Assembly: GCF_024662215.1 (NCBI RefSeq)
Contig: NZ_CP096115.1
Span: 2,170,001 to 2,234,000 of the forward strand
Reading direction: 5' to 3'
Source: Methanoplanus endosymbiosus
GTDB taxonomy: Archaea > Halobacteriota > Methanomicrobia > Methanomicrobiales > Methanomicrobiaceae
Length of the DNA: 64,000 bases
Shown: piece by piece, positions 46,634 to 55,132 of the stretch
Layout: the number at the start of each line of letters is the position of its first letter
Position numbering within the stretch: position 1 is the first letter of the stretch
Notes under the pieces: model-generated
What the model saw: only the letters and a program-made list of their open reading frames with translations
Databases searched by the model: none
Told to the model about the DNA's origin: nothing
Translations under genes and position numbers: made by a program

Positions 46634-47123
46634 CCTAAGTTTGACAGTTCGTATAATTCCCCCCATTTGTGGCAAAAAAGAATTTGACAGTTACATAGTT
46701 TTGCAGAATAATCTCTCAAAATCTCCTTAATTTGAGCTTAGATTGAATGTGACATGAACATTCTAAAAATAAAACGTAACTATTCACCCCCCTAATTTTG
46801 TCCCCCAATATAATATTGAATGATCTAAATATTATTGCACACATAATGTGTGGGAATGCCTCATGATTACCTTAAGGATAAAATATTTCGGTTCGTTGTA
46901 ACTGATCCTGAAGGTGCTACAGACTTAATCAAAATTTACGAATCCACATTAAGTAATTATGAAACTCACATTAATATTCAAGAGCAAAGAATAATAGAAC
47001 TTGAAGCTCGGTTAAATCAAAATAGCAGCAATAGCAGTTTCCCACCATCTCGTGATATTTATCCTCCAAACAAAAATAAAACAGATGATGAGAATAAAAC
47101 CAATAATAAGAACAATAAAAGCG

Positions 47124-47211
47124 ATAAAGGCAATAAAGGAAATAAAGGCAATAAAGGAAATAAAGGCAATAAAGGAAATAAAGGAAATAAAGGAAATAAA
47201 GGCAATAAAAA
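47124..47211 (+). repeat. Tandem 9-bp repeats coding (GNK)n
   Basis: About nine copies of a 9-base unit (GGNAATAAA type) encode a GNK tripeptide run in the TnpC linker, with GGC/GGA alternation. The pure repeat suggests slippage expansion; such a linker should be flexible and basic. Confidence 0.85.
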
Positions 47212-48237
47212 CCGAAATACCAGTTTAAGAAATAAGTCCGGAAAAAAAGTTGGTGGTCAGCAGGGTCATAAAGGAACAACACTCGAATTAAATAATAATC
47301 CTCATGAAACCAGTAATATTGAGGTTAACACATGTCCTTGTGGGAATGATCTTAGCGATGTGGAATCTGAAAAATATATTCGTCGGCAAGTTTTTGATAC
47401 TCCACCTGTGGATCCCCGCATAACCGAATTTAGGGCAGAAATCAAGTATTGTCCAAAATGCGGGCGTAGAATAGTGGGTCCTTTCCCGGAAAATGTTAAT
47501 CAAACTGTCCAGTATGGAGATAATTTAAAAGCGAATGCGCTATACATTAAAAATCAGATATTCACATCATATGAGAAAGAAAAGACATATTTCATAGATC
47601 AATACTGTATCAGCATAAGCCCAGCCACACTAATTGCATTTGAAAAAAACGCTCATAAAACCCTTAATAAGTTTGAATATGATTTAAGAGAGGAATTGAT
47701 TAAATCCTCTGTACTAAATGCTGATGAAACTGGTCTTAGAGTTATAGGAGAAAGATGGTGGCTTCATTCAATTGGAAATGAACACCTGACGTTGTATGCA
47801 GTACATCCTAAAAGAGGATCTGTTGCAACTGATGAAATGGGAGTACTTCCACAGTATGATGGTGTATTAGTACATGATTTTTGGGTTGGTTATTCAAAAT
47901 ATAATTGTACACATTCTTATTGCAATGCCCATATAATGAGAGAATTAAACGGAGTTTGGGAAGGATACAAACAAAATTGGGCAAAGGATATGATTGACCT
48001 TTATAAGCAAATTTACCATTATCTTTTCATTGAGGATAGAAAGGATCCTTTAGAGCTTGAAAAATTCCGAATTAAATATATGAAAATAATTGAATCTGGA
48101 TTCAAAGAAAATCCACCTCCTGCTGAAAAAAAAGCCGGGCAAAGAGGGCGAGTAAAAAATTCAAAACCTTTCAACTTACTTGTTAGGCTCAGAGATTATG
48201 AAGAAGATATACTGCGGTTCATGTACAATTCCTTAGT

Positions 48238-49531
48238 GGCTGTAATTTTATAAGTCGTCCACGACATAGTAACATTCATCCTTTGGAGCAATAGTATAAT
48301 TCCATTCACCATGAAATTGATTTGGGAGAAGGAACAATTCGTTCATCTCTTCTTTTGATACTTTCCTTCCAAGAGGATATGAATTGTTATCAACAGAACA
48401 TTGAACCGTCAATCCCTTAGATGTTCTTGTATTGGCGATTAAATTTACTATTGTCTCCATATTAATCAATGGTCTTCCTCTCCAATTTTTAGAGATTGCA
48501 GAAAATAAGCGATGCTCAATTTTATTCCACTTGCTTGTTCCTGGCGGAAAGTGGCAGACTGACACCATAAGGTTAAATTCGTCACAAAATTTTTGCAATT
48601 CAACTTTCCATGCTTTTCTCCTATAACCATTACTACCTCCAGAATCTGCTGTTATAAGAAGAGATTCTGCATTGGGGTATATTTCCTGACCCATAGTTAT
48701 CCACCATCTCCTGATGCTTTCAACTGCAAATTCTGATGTTTCATGATCTACACCTACATTGACCCAACCGGAGTTATTGCTGATATCATAAATTCCATAT
48801 GGTATTGCTTTCCCAAGTTCTTTATCAATAAAATCATGATCCTTGACTTTGACAGGCTTACCCTTAGGACGCCATTCCTGCCCTTTATTTGTGTAATTCC
48901 CAATATTTTCCTTCTTTTTGCAATCAACAGAAATTACTGGTTGGTTATGGGTCTGATACTTTTTGACAAATTCATTAATGAATTCAAATTGTTCGTTTCT
49001 GTCCTCATGAGATTTGCCTTCTTCAGTTTTCCTTGGTGCCTGAAGGCTGTAACCCGAATAATTCAATAGCTTTGAAACACAAGTATGGCTTACATTATGC
49101 CCTTTATTTATTAATTCCTCAGCTAAATTCCTTGTACTTAGACATGTCCACCTTAGAGGTGATTCGGGATCTCCTCTCGAAGTTGGCTCAATAAGAAAGT
49201 CTAGATCATTAATTAATTCAGGATCAATCTCTGTTATTTTTTTCCTTCCAGCTCCTTCAGATCTAACTTTGTCATATGGATAAATCTCTCCAGAATCTAA
49301 TTGTTTTCTTCCAATATTTATTGTAGATCTTGACATCCCTGTTATTTTAGAAACATTTGTAACTCCACCACGACCATATGAATTAGCCATAGTTGAAGCA
49401 AAGATCCTTATTTGCCTCTCATTTAGATGAGGTGTTAGGCCCTCGTAAATATTTGCAATGAAAGCATCCAGATCCATATATTATAATGATGCACATAATA
49501 AATTAAATGATCGGTTTATTAATTTACGATG
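48238..49531 (-). mobile_element. ISAzo13-like element (1294 bp)
   Basis: The element is flanked by CCTTAGT at 48231-48237 and 49532-49538, and removing it with one copy restores the TnpC frame. Its ends share a partial inverted pattern (GTAATTTTATAA and GTAAATTAATAA at the same distance). One transposase gene fills nearly all of it. Confidence 0.8.
48248..49477 (-). CDS. ISAzo13-like transposase
   Basis: A 409-residue transposase. The N-terminus carries helix-turn-helix segments (LNERQIRIFASTMANSYGRG, ITGMSRSTINIGR). The catalytic Asp lies in ISVDCKKKENIGNYTNKG, the second in LITADSGGSNGYR, and Glu in SKWNKIEHRLFSAISKNW, a typical ISAzo13 order. The start ATG 49477 lies in TATA-rich DNA with no Shine-Dalgarno. 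The gene looks intact and may be active. Confidence 0.85.
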   Translation of the reverse strand: MDLDAFIANIYEGLTPHLNERQIRIFASTMANSYGRGGVTNVSKITGMSRSTINIGRKQLDSGEIYPYDKVRSEGAGRKKITEIDPELINDLDFLIEPTSRGDPESPLRWTCLSTRNLAEELINKGHNVSHTCVSKLLNYSGYSLQAPRKTEEGKSHEDRNEQFEFINEFVKKYQTHNQPVISVDCKKKENIGNYTNKGQEWRPKGKPVKVKDHDFIDKELGKAIPYGIYDISNNSGWVNVGVDHETSEFAVESIRRWWITMGQEIYPNAESLLITADSGGSNGYRRKAWKVELQKFCDEFNLMVSVCHFPPGTSKWNKIEHRLFSAISKNWRGRPLINMETIVNLIANTRTSKGLTVQCSVDNNSYPLGRKVSKEEMNELFLLPNQFHGEWNYTIAPKDECYYVVDDL

Positions 49532-50622
49532 CCTTAGTCCCATTTACAAACAACCTTGCAGAGAGAGATGTACGCATGATGAAAGTACAACAGAAAATAT
49601 CGGGTACTTTTAGATCTATTGCCGGTGCAGAAAGGTTCTGCAGAATTAGAAGTTATATTTCAACAGTCAGAAAATGCGGCAAATCTGTATTTGAGGCTCT
49701 TAAGAGGTTAGTTCAGGGAAATCCATACACAGTTCAAGAATTGATGGGGTGAATAGTTACAATAAAACTCCCATTTTACCCTTAAATTTGGTCAACTGTC
49801 AAATTCAATTCCGGCTTTTTTGGATATTTTGGGGTGTAAAATAGACTTTTTGAACCAAGTGTCAAACTTGGGTTGCAGGTGTCAGAATGTCTCTGAAATT
49901 TGTCTATGGAGAACTTGATGCAGTCTATGACACTTTTAGGAGCTTTGAACGTTACAGTGAGAATTACGAACTGTATTACCAGACTGTCCGGACCACCTGG
50001 AATTATACGCAAGAGCGTCCTTACAAAGGAGATACTCTTCAGGAATCACGCCGTCTTTACATCCACTATTTCTACAATATTGACCTGGCAGCCGAAGATG
50101 AGAAAAACTTCGACCGAAAGCTAATCGCACTAAAAAAGGAACTGGAGTCAGGAGAGCGTGTTCCAGGACACGCTAAACTTTACAAGCAGTACTTCATTAC
50201 CAAAACAACACCTAAGAGAGGAACAAAGGCACAGATTATTGATGAAAATGTCATCAAAGCCAAGCGATATTTTGGGTTTTTTGCTCTGATTACCAATGAA
50301 AAGATGGATGCAGTAACTGCTCTTGAACTCTACCGCAACAAAGATGTGGTTGAAAAGGCCTTTGGAAATCTCAAAGAACGCCTGAATATGCGCCGTAAAC
50401 TCGTTTCTTCAGAACAGAGCCTTGATGGGAAACTGTTTGTGCAGTTTGTGGCACTGATCTACTTATCTTATCTCAAAAAGCAGATGCAGGATCAATGTTA
50501 CTGGGCAACAAATTTTCTTACAATGGATATGATGCCAACTGGGAAATTGTTATATCAGCCATCACAGAGTTTATGAAAAAAATGCGCGAAATTTTTTTTG
50601 AAGGGGTACTGCGTAAATCCTA

Positions 50623-50872
50623 TCAAAAATCCCACACCTTATGGGAAATAATCAGTTGAAATCGAAAAAAAGTTACAGCGCAATCAAATTTAGTTTAATT
50701 ATTCCAATTTAATTCATAAATAAATAGGGAGTTTCATAGGTCAGGCTTTTCCAAACCGGAATAATGACTCTAATAGGTATTGCCTAATCAGTCAAGGGTA
50801 ACTTTGAACATTTTTTTAGTAAGTACCAAAAATGACAATTTTTTTTATACACTAACAACAAATAAAAAGTAA
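50623..50872. other. Intergenic, promoter of the CDP-sugar operon
   Basis: No gene. A TTTTTATAC box at about 50840-50850 lies roughly 25 bases before the ATG at 50873, so the operon transcript may be leaderless or nearly so. Confidence 0.4.
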
Positions 50873-51664
50873 ATGAATCCGGAAAAAAATAATTACGATA
50901 TCGTTCTTTTTTGCGGAGGCAGAGGGACACGCCTAAGTGAAAAAACAAGAGAAATGCCAAAACCCTTAATCGAGCTTGGTGAATATCCAATTCTCTGGCA
51001 CATAATGAAAATCTATGCCCACAATAATTTCAATAAATTTGTTTTGACACTTGGCTACAAAGGCGAGATGATTGTAGACTACTTCTTAAACCAATATAAT
51101 CTCACTCAAAACTTATGTGTAAAATTATCCGATATAAAAATTCCACCTGCAAAAGACGATTGGGATATCTCATTTGTTCAGACAGGTATTGAATCTAAAA
51201 CTGCAAAAAGACTTCATATTTGCAGGGAATACATAAAATCTGAAACCTTTATGGCAACATACGGCGATGGGGTAGCTGATATTAATCTTGAAAGCCTTTT
51301 AAAAAGACATAAAATCTTAAAGGAAAAGCATGGGATAATTGCAACAATAACAATTACACGTCCCTATTCAAAATATGGAATTGTCAAATTAAATGAGGAT
51401 TTTGTTGATAGTTTCAGGGAAAAACCCCAGATGGATGAATATATAAACGTAGGCTTCATGGTTCTTGAAAAAGAAATATTTGATTACATAAATGAAGATG
51501 AAGACGTGATGTTTGAAGAGACATTACAAAAAATTGCCGATGACGGAAAACTCGGGTTTTATATTCACGACGGATTTTGGCATGCAATGGATACATACAA
51601 GGATTACGAAGAATTAAATGAGATATGGAAGGTGGATCCCAAATGGAAGATATGGAACGACTAA
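50873..51664 (+). CDS. rfbF: Glucose-1-phosphate cytidylyltransferase
   Basis: A 263-residue nucleotidyltransferase that makes CDP-glucose from CTP and glucose-1-phosphate. LFCGGRGTRLSEKTREMPKP is the nucleotide loop, and PILWHIMKIY with FVLTLGYKGEMI is the RfbF signature. First gene of a five-gene run with overlaps. Confidence 0.93.
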   Translation: MNPEKNNYDIVLFCGGRGTRLSEKTREMPKPLIELGEYPILWHIMKIYAHNNFNKFVLTLGYKGEMIVDYFLNQYNLTQNLCVKLSDIKIPPAKDDWDISFVQTGIESKTAKRLHICREYIKSETFMATYGDGVADINLESLLKRHKILKEKHGIIATITITRPYSKYGIVKLNEDFVDSFREKPQMDEYINVGFMVLEKEIFDYINEDEDVMFEETLQKIADDGKLGFYIHDGFWHAMDTYKDYEELNEIWKVDPKWKIWND

Positions 51665-52644
51665 GATTCTGGTCGGGAAAAAGGGTGCTTGTTACAGGTG
51701 CAACCGGTGTTGTTGGTCTTAATCTTGTAAATACACTTGAGAAATACGATGCTGAGGTTGTTGCACTCGTTCGTGACTGGGTGCCAAAGTCAGGTCTGCT
51801 TGGAAAATGGCTATACGGTGAATCATCTGTTAAACTTGTAAGAGGGGAACTTGAGGATTACAACTTAATTTTAAGGACACTTGCAGAATATGAAATAGAA
51901 TATGTGTTTCATCTGGGAGCCCAGACAATTGTTCAGGTGGGAAACCGTTCTCCTCTGACTACATTTAAAGCAAATATAGAGGGGACTTGGAATCTTTTAG
52001 AGGCTGTACGTATTCTAAACCAGTATTCGGATGACATAAAGGCAGTCTGTGTTGCATCTTCTGATAAGGCATATGGTGCAAGCACTATACTCCCATATAC
52101 AGAGGATATGGCTCTGTGTGGTGAGCATCCGTATGATGTTTCCAAGAGCTGCACTGACCTGATTGCGCAGGCTTACGGAAAATCCTATGGTATTCCTGTA
52201 TGTATTGCAAGGATGGGCAATATCTACGGCCCTGGAGATCTCAATTTTAACCGTATTGTTCCCGGGACGATCAGAAATATTATTGAAAATAAGGCTCCTG
52301 AAATTAGAAGTGACGGGACTCCTGTCAGAGAGTACTTCTATGTTGCAGATGCCGTTGATGCATATCTCACGATGGCAGAGAAGGTAAGCAGCGGCGGTCT
52401 TGCAGGTGAGGCATTTAATTTCAGCAGTGGTGAAAAATTCTCCGCACTTGAATTTATTGAAAAGATAAGCGGCATTATGAAATCAAATTTGAAGCCTGTT
52501 ATTCAGAATACAAGCAGAAATGAGATTCAGGACCAGTATCTTTCCATAAAAAAGGCTGAAGAAATTTTAAACTGGTATCCGAAGCACAGTCTTGAAAATG
52601 GCTTAAAGCAGACAATTCAGTGGTACAAAGAGGTATTAAAATGA
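51643..52644 (+). CDS. rfbG: CDP-glucose 4,6-dehydratase-like SDR
   Basis: A 333-residue extended SDR. RVLVTGATGVVGLNL binds NAD, YDVSKSCTDLIAQAYGKSYG holds the Y-x3-K, and GDLNFNRIVPGTIRN with RSDGTPVREYFYVADAV is typical of RfbG. ATG 51643 has AAGGTGG upstream and overlaps rfbF by 22 bases. Product would be CDP-4-keto-6-deoxyglucose. Confidence 0.88.
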   Translation: MEDMERLRFWSGKRVLVTGATGVVGLNLVNTLEKYDAEVVALVRDWVPKSGLLGKWLYGESSVKLVRGELEDYNLILRTLAEYEIEYVFHLGAQTIVQVGNRSPLTTFKANIEGTWNLLEAVRILNQYSDDIKAVCVASSDKAYGASTILPYTEDMALCGEHPYDVSKSCTDLIAQAYGKSYGIPVCIARMGNIYGPGDLNFNRIVPGTIRNIIENKAPEIRSDGTPVREYFYVADAVDAYLTMAEKVSSGGLAGEAFNFSSGEKFSALEFIEKISGIMKSNLKPVIQNTSRNEIQDQYLSIKKAEEILNWYPKHSLENGLKQTIQWYKEVLK

Positions 52645-53090
52645 TAGAAGGAGTTGAAATCATTCCTCTCGCAACTTTTTTGGACGAGAGAGGTGCAGTC
52701 AGGCATATGCTGAAATGCACAGACTCGCACTTTAATGGATTTGGTGAGATATATTTCTCCCAGATTTTTCCAAATGCTATCAAAGGTTGGCATGTTCACA
52801 GGGTAATGGAGTTGAATTATGCAGTTGTCTCCGGCAATATCAAGCTTGTTTTATATGATGCACGGGAAGATTCATCGACATTCGGAGAGATTCAGGAGAT
52901 TTTCATGGGTGAGAATAACTACGTGCTTGCAAAGGTTCCTCCCCATGTTGTAAACGGTTTTAAGGCAATAGGTGATGAGAAGGCAATAGTTGCAAACTGT
53001 GCGACAACTGCCCACGACCCGGATGAAATTGAAAGAATCGATCCCTTTGATGATGAAATTGGTTATGACTGGGATATAAGGCACGGGTGA
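52641..53090 (+). CDS. dTDP-4-dehydrorhamnose 3,5-epimerase-like (RmlC) protein
   Basis: A 149-residue cupin-fold sugar epimerase. FSQIFPNAIKGWHVHRVMEL carries the catalytic His, and VPPHVVNGFKAIGDEKAIV is the usual RmlC-like end of the barrel. ATG 52641 overlaps the upstream stop (ATGA). It should act on the CDP-linked keto sugar made by its neighbours. Confidence 0.85.
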   Translation: MIEGVEIIPLATFLDERGAVRHMLKCTDSHFNGFGEIYFSQIFPNAIKGWHVHRVMELNYAVVSGNIKLVLYDAREDSSTFGEIQEIFMGENNYVLAKVPPHVVNGFKAIGDEKAIVANCATTAHDPDEIERIDPFDDEIGYDWDIRHG

Positions 53091-53091
53091 C

Positions 53092-53985
53092 ATGAAAAAA
53101 ATATTAATTACCGGTGTTACAGGATTTGCAGGGTTTAAAATTTATCATGCTTTAAAGAATTCCGGAAATTATGAGGTTAAAGGAACTGGCAGAAGTTCCG
53201 GTGAATCTGTGGATTTTGTTGCTGATCTGACAGATTTAGAATCCGTAAAAAATATGGGGCAGCATTTTTCACCTGACGTTGTTATACATCTTGCAGCAAT
53301 GGCAAAAACAGATATTTGTGAGAGGAATAAGGATGATTGTTATGCTGCAAATGTGATTTCCACCAAAAATCTTGTGGAAATGTTTCCCGATTGTAAATTT
53401 ATATATTTCTCAACATATGCTGTATACAATACAAAAAAAGGAAATTGTGATGAATCCTGCAAAATCACAGCTACCAATCATTATATTCAAACCAAGATTG
53501 AAGCTGAAAGTTACGTAAATCCCCTGAATGATTATATTATTTTCAGACCTTCAGTCATCTTTGGGTATATGCCACTTAAGATAAAAACAAAAAATTATTT
53601 TATGCAACTCATTGAGATGGTGCATGATAAAAAAGTTATGCGTTCTCCCGCAGATCAGTTTTTCAACCCTGTTTCAATAGATGTTGTTGCGGAGATTATC
53701 GGGTTATCAATAGAGGGTGATGTCTCAGGCGTTTTTAACATAGGTTCTAATGAGGATATAAGCAAGTATGATTTTAACCTAATGATAATGGAACGTTTTG
53801 GGTTTAATTTAAAATATCTAGAACCAGCTGTTGCAGACAGTTTTGCAGTTAAAAGGCCGGGTAATGGTACAGTATCTTCCATGAAAATACAATTCACTCT
53901 TTCATATAGGGTTCCAGGTATTTCAGAGATGATTGATTCTTTGTATGATGAAATTAAAGAGAATCCTGATATTCCTGGTGTTTAA
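53092..53985 (+). CDS. NAD(P)-dependent sugar reductase, RmlD-like
   Basis: A 297-residue SDR. KILITGVTGFAGFKIYHAL binds the cofactor, DVVIHLAAMAKTDICERN matches RmlD-type reductases, and NHYIQTKIEAE holds the Y-x3-K. It would reduce the 4-keto group to finish a 6-deoxy sugar. It starts one base after the preceding stop. Confidence 0.83.
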   Translation: MKKILITGVTGFAGFKIYHALKNSGNYEVKGTGRSSGESVDFVADLTDLESVKNMGQHFSPDVVIHLAAMAKTDICERNKDDCYAANVISTKNLVEMFPDCKFIYFSTYAVYNTKKGNCDESCKITATNHYIQTKIEAESYVNPLNDYIIFRPSVIFGYMPLKIKTKNYFMQLIEMVHDKKVMRSPADQFFNPVSIDVVAEIIGLSIEGDVSGVFNIGSNEDISKYDFNLMIMERFGFNLKYLEPAVADSFAVKRPGNGTVSSMKIQFTLSYRVPGISEMIDSLYDEIKENPDIPGV

Positions 53986-54999
53986 ATGAGTGAAAGCCCT
54001 CTTGTTTCAATATGTATCCCGACATTTAACCGTGCAGGAATGGTTGGAAAGGCAATAGAAAGTGCTCTTTCTCAGACATATCAAAACATAGAAGTTATTG
54101 TTGTTGACAATGCTTCAACAGATAATATTGAGGAATTTGTCGCTTCGTTTGACGATTCTAGGCTAAAATTTGTTAAAAACGAAGAAAATTTAGGACTGTT
54201 CGGAAATTTTAACAGATGCATTGATCTTTATAATGGCTCTTTTCTTCACATTCTTCATTCTGATGATTACATAGACAAAGATTTTACAGAAAAATGTGTC
54301 TGTTTTTTTAAGGAGCATCCTGATGTATGGCTTACTTCGACATCTTCGTGTATTATCGGTGATGATAATATTAAGGAAAACCAGTACTCTGACAAGGATA
54401 TTGTATTTAAGTCACCCGAAGGTTTCAGGAGGCTTCTTTCGGAGAGATGTTTCATATCATGTCCTTCGGTTATGGTAAGGAGGGGGCTTTATGAGGAGAT
54501 TGGAAAATTTTCTCTTGAATATCCATATTCATCAGATTATTATCAATGGCTGAGGGTATCGCGTGTTTTTGATATTGGTTATATCAGTGATGCATGGGTA
54601 AACTATAGGATTGGAAAGCACTCAGAATCATACAGGCTCTTGTTTTCAACTCCTCTGGGTTATATGGATACATTGGAGATTTATACAAGGCTTGTAGGAG
54701 AGTTGGGAAGTGAAGTTGTGGATTATTCGTCTGAGCTCAATCTGTCATTGAGAAGATTTATTGGTGACTGTATATTTGCAGGCTTTATTAGATCTGATAA
54801 TATGGATAATTACCAATCTGGTATTTTTGTAGGTATTGCTCAGACAGCATGGTCGCTGATTGTAGCATACTCGTTAAAGTCATGGGTAATAAAAATTTAT
54901 TATTTGTTATTTATATTTTTAATTTTTTTGGGAATTCATTTTTCAACTATACGACATATTGCAATAAAAATAATGGGGAAAAAGGCAGATTTATATTAA
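53986..54999 (+). CDS. GT2 glycosyltransferase with C-terminal membrane helix
   Basis: A 337-residue GT-A enzyme. VSICIPTFNRAGMVGKAIES is the donor-binding opening and LHILHSDDYIDKDF carries the metal-binding acidic pair. Residues about 290-325 form one or two hydrophobic helices. It starts immediately after the RmlD-like stop and likely transfers the sugar made by the operon. Confidence 0.87.
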   Translation: MSESPLVSICIPTFNRAGMVGKAIESALSQTYQNIEVIVVDNASTDNIEEFVASFDDSRLKFVKNEENLGLFGNFNRCIDLYNGSFLHILHSDDYIDKDFTEKCVCFFKEHPDVWLTSTSSCIIGDDNIKENQYSDKDIVFKSPEGFRRLLSERCFISCPSVMVRRGLYEEIGKFSLEYPYSSDYYQWLRVSRVFDIGYISDAWVNYRIGKHSESYRLLFSTPLGYMDTLEIYTRLVGELGSEVVDYSSELNLSLRRFIGDCIFAGFIRSDNMDNYQSGIFVGIAQTAWSLIVAYSLKSWVIKIYYLLFIFLIFLGIHFSTIRHIAIKIMGKKADLY

Positions 55000-55132
55000 A
55001 CTTGAGTTAGTAAAATTAAGCGAGAGTCTGTCCATATATAGATTTATGATATAATTCTACAATGTCAAATTAAATAATCACCCACATCCAAAACTGTAAA
55101 TAATAAACAATAAATACTTTAAAATATATATT

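Larger units (their letters stand above)
46850..49752 (+). pseudogene. IS66 TnpC transposase, interrupted by ISAzo13-like element
   Basis: Joining 46850-48237 to 49539-49752 (removing the insertion and one CCTTAGT copy) gives 1602 bases, a continuous 533-residue TnpC reading FMYNSL-VPFTNNLAERDVRMM at the junction. Features are an N-terminal coiled region, a low-complexity (GNK)n linker, a zinc-binding part (CPCGNDL, CPKCGRR), the catalytic D in LNADETGLRV and E in NNLAERDVRM. Start is GTG 46850. Confidence 0.88.
46776..49760. mobile_element. IS66-family element (ISBst12-like, single tnpC)
   Basis: Ends are GTAACTATTCACCCC (46776) and its inverse (ending 49760); IS66 elements characteristically begin GTAA. 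The 8-bp target duplication AATAAAAC is perfect (46768-46775 and 49761-49768). Without the ISAzo13-like insertion the element is 1684 bp. Only the tnpC transposase gene is present, as in the ISBst12 branch. Confidence 0.9.
46634..49872. mobile_element. MITE of 246 bp, split by the IS66 element
   Basis: Without the IS66 insertion this is 246 bp (46634-46775 plus 49769-49872). Its ends are inverted repeats: CCTAAGTTTGACAGTT at the left and CCCAAGTTTGACACTT (complement) at the right. A second, inner pair, GAATTTGACAGTT, lies at about 46681 and, inverted, at 49793-49805. It has no gene of its own, so it must be moved by a transposase elsewhere. The flanking TTGCAG repeats show a 6-bp target duplication. 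Confidence 0.8.
45799..50576 (+). pseudogene. IS1634-like transposase, interrupted by nested insertion
   Basis: Joining 45799-46633 with 49879-50576 (removing the insertion and one TTGCAG copy) gives 1533 bases, an uninterrupted 510-residue transposase reading VKFLAG-VRMSLKFVYGEL across the junction. Catalytic residues fit D in CAYDTTSLSS, D in LVLDPGFYSE and E in RNKDVVEKAFGNLKERLN. The gene is therefore intact apart from the insertion, which was recent enough for no further decay. Confidence 0.85.
45138..50622. mobile_element. Nested transposon stack
   Basis: TAGGAGTTACGCAG (45138-45151) and, inverted, TAGGATTTACGCAG (complement of 50609-50622) agree at 13 of 14 positions and bound a stack of insertions. 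Inside lie a decayed transposase (45159-45621), a stray IS66-type end (45622-45635), an IS1634-like transposase gene, a MITE within it, an IS66 element within that, and an ISAzo13-like element within the IS66. No target duplication of the outermost element was found, so the outer limit is less certain than the inner ones. Confidence 0.55.

Noticed and set aside
47124-47211. CRISPR array
   Set aside because: The repeat is a 9-base tandem coding repeat without spacers. No array with spaced repeats was found anywhere in the window.
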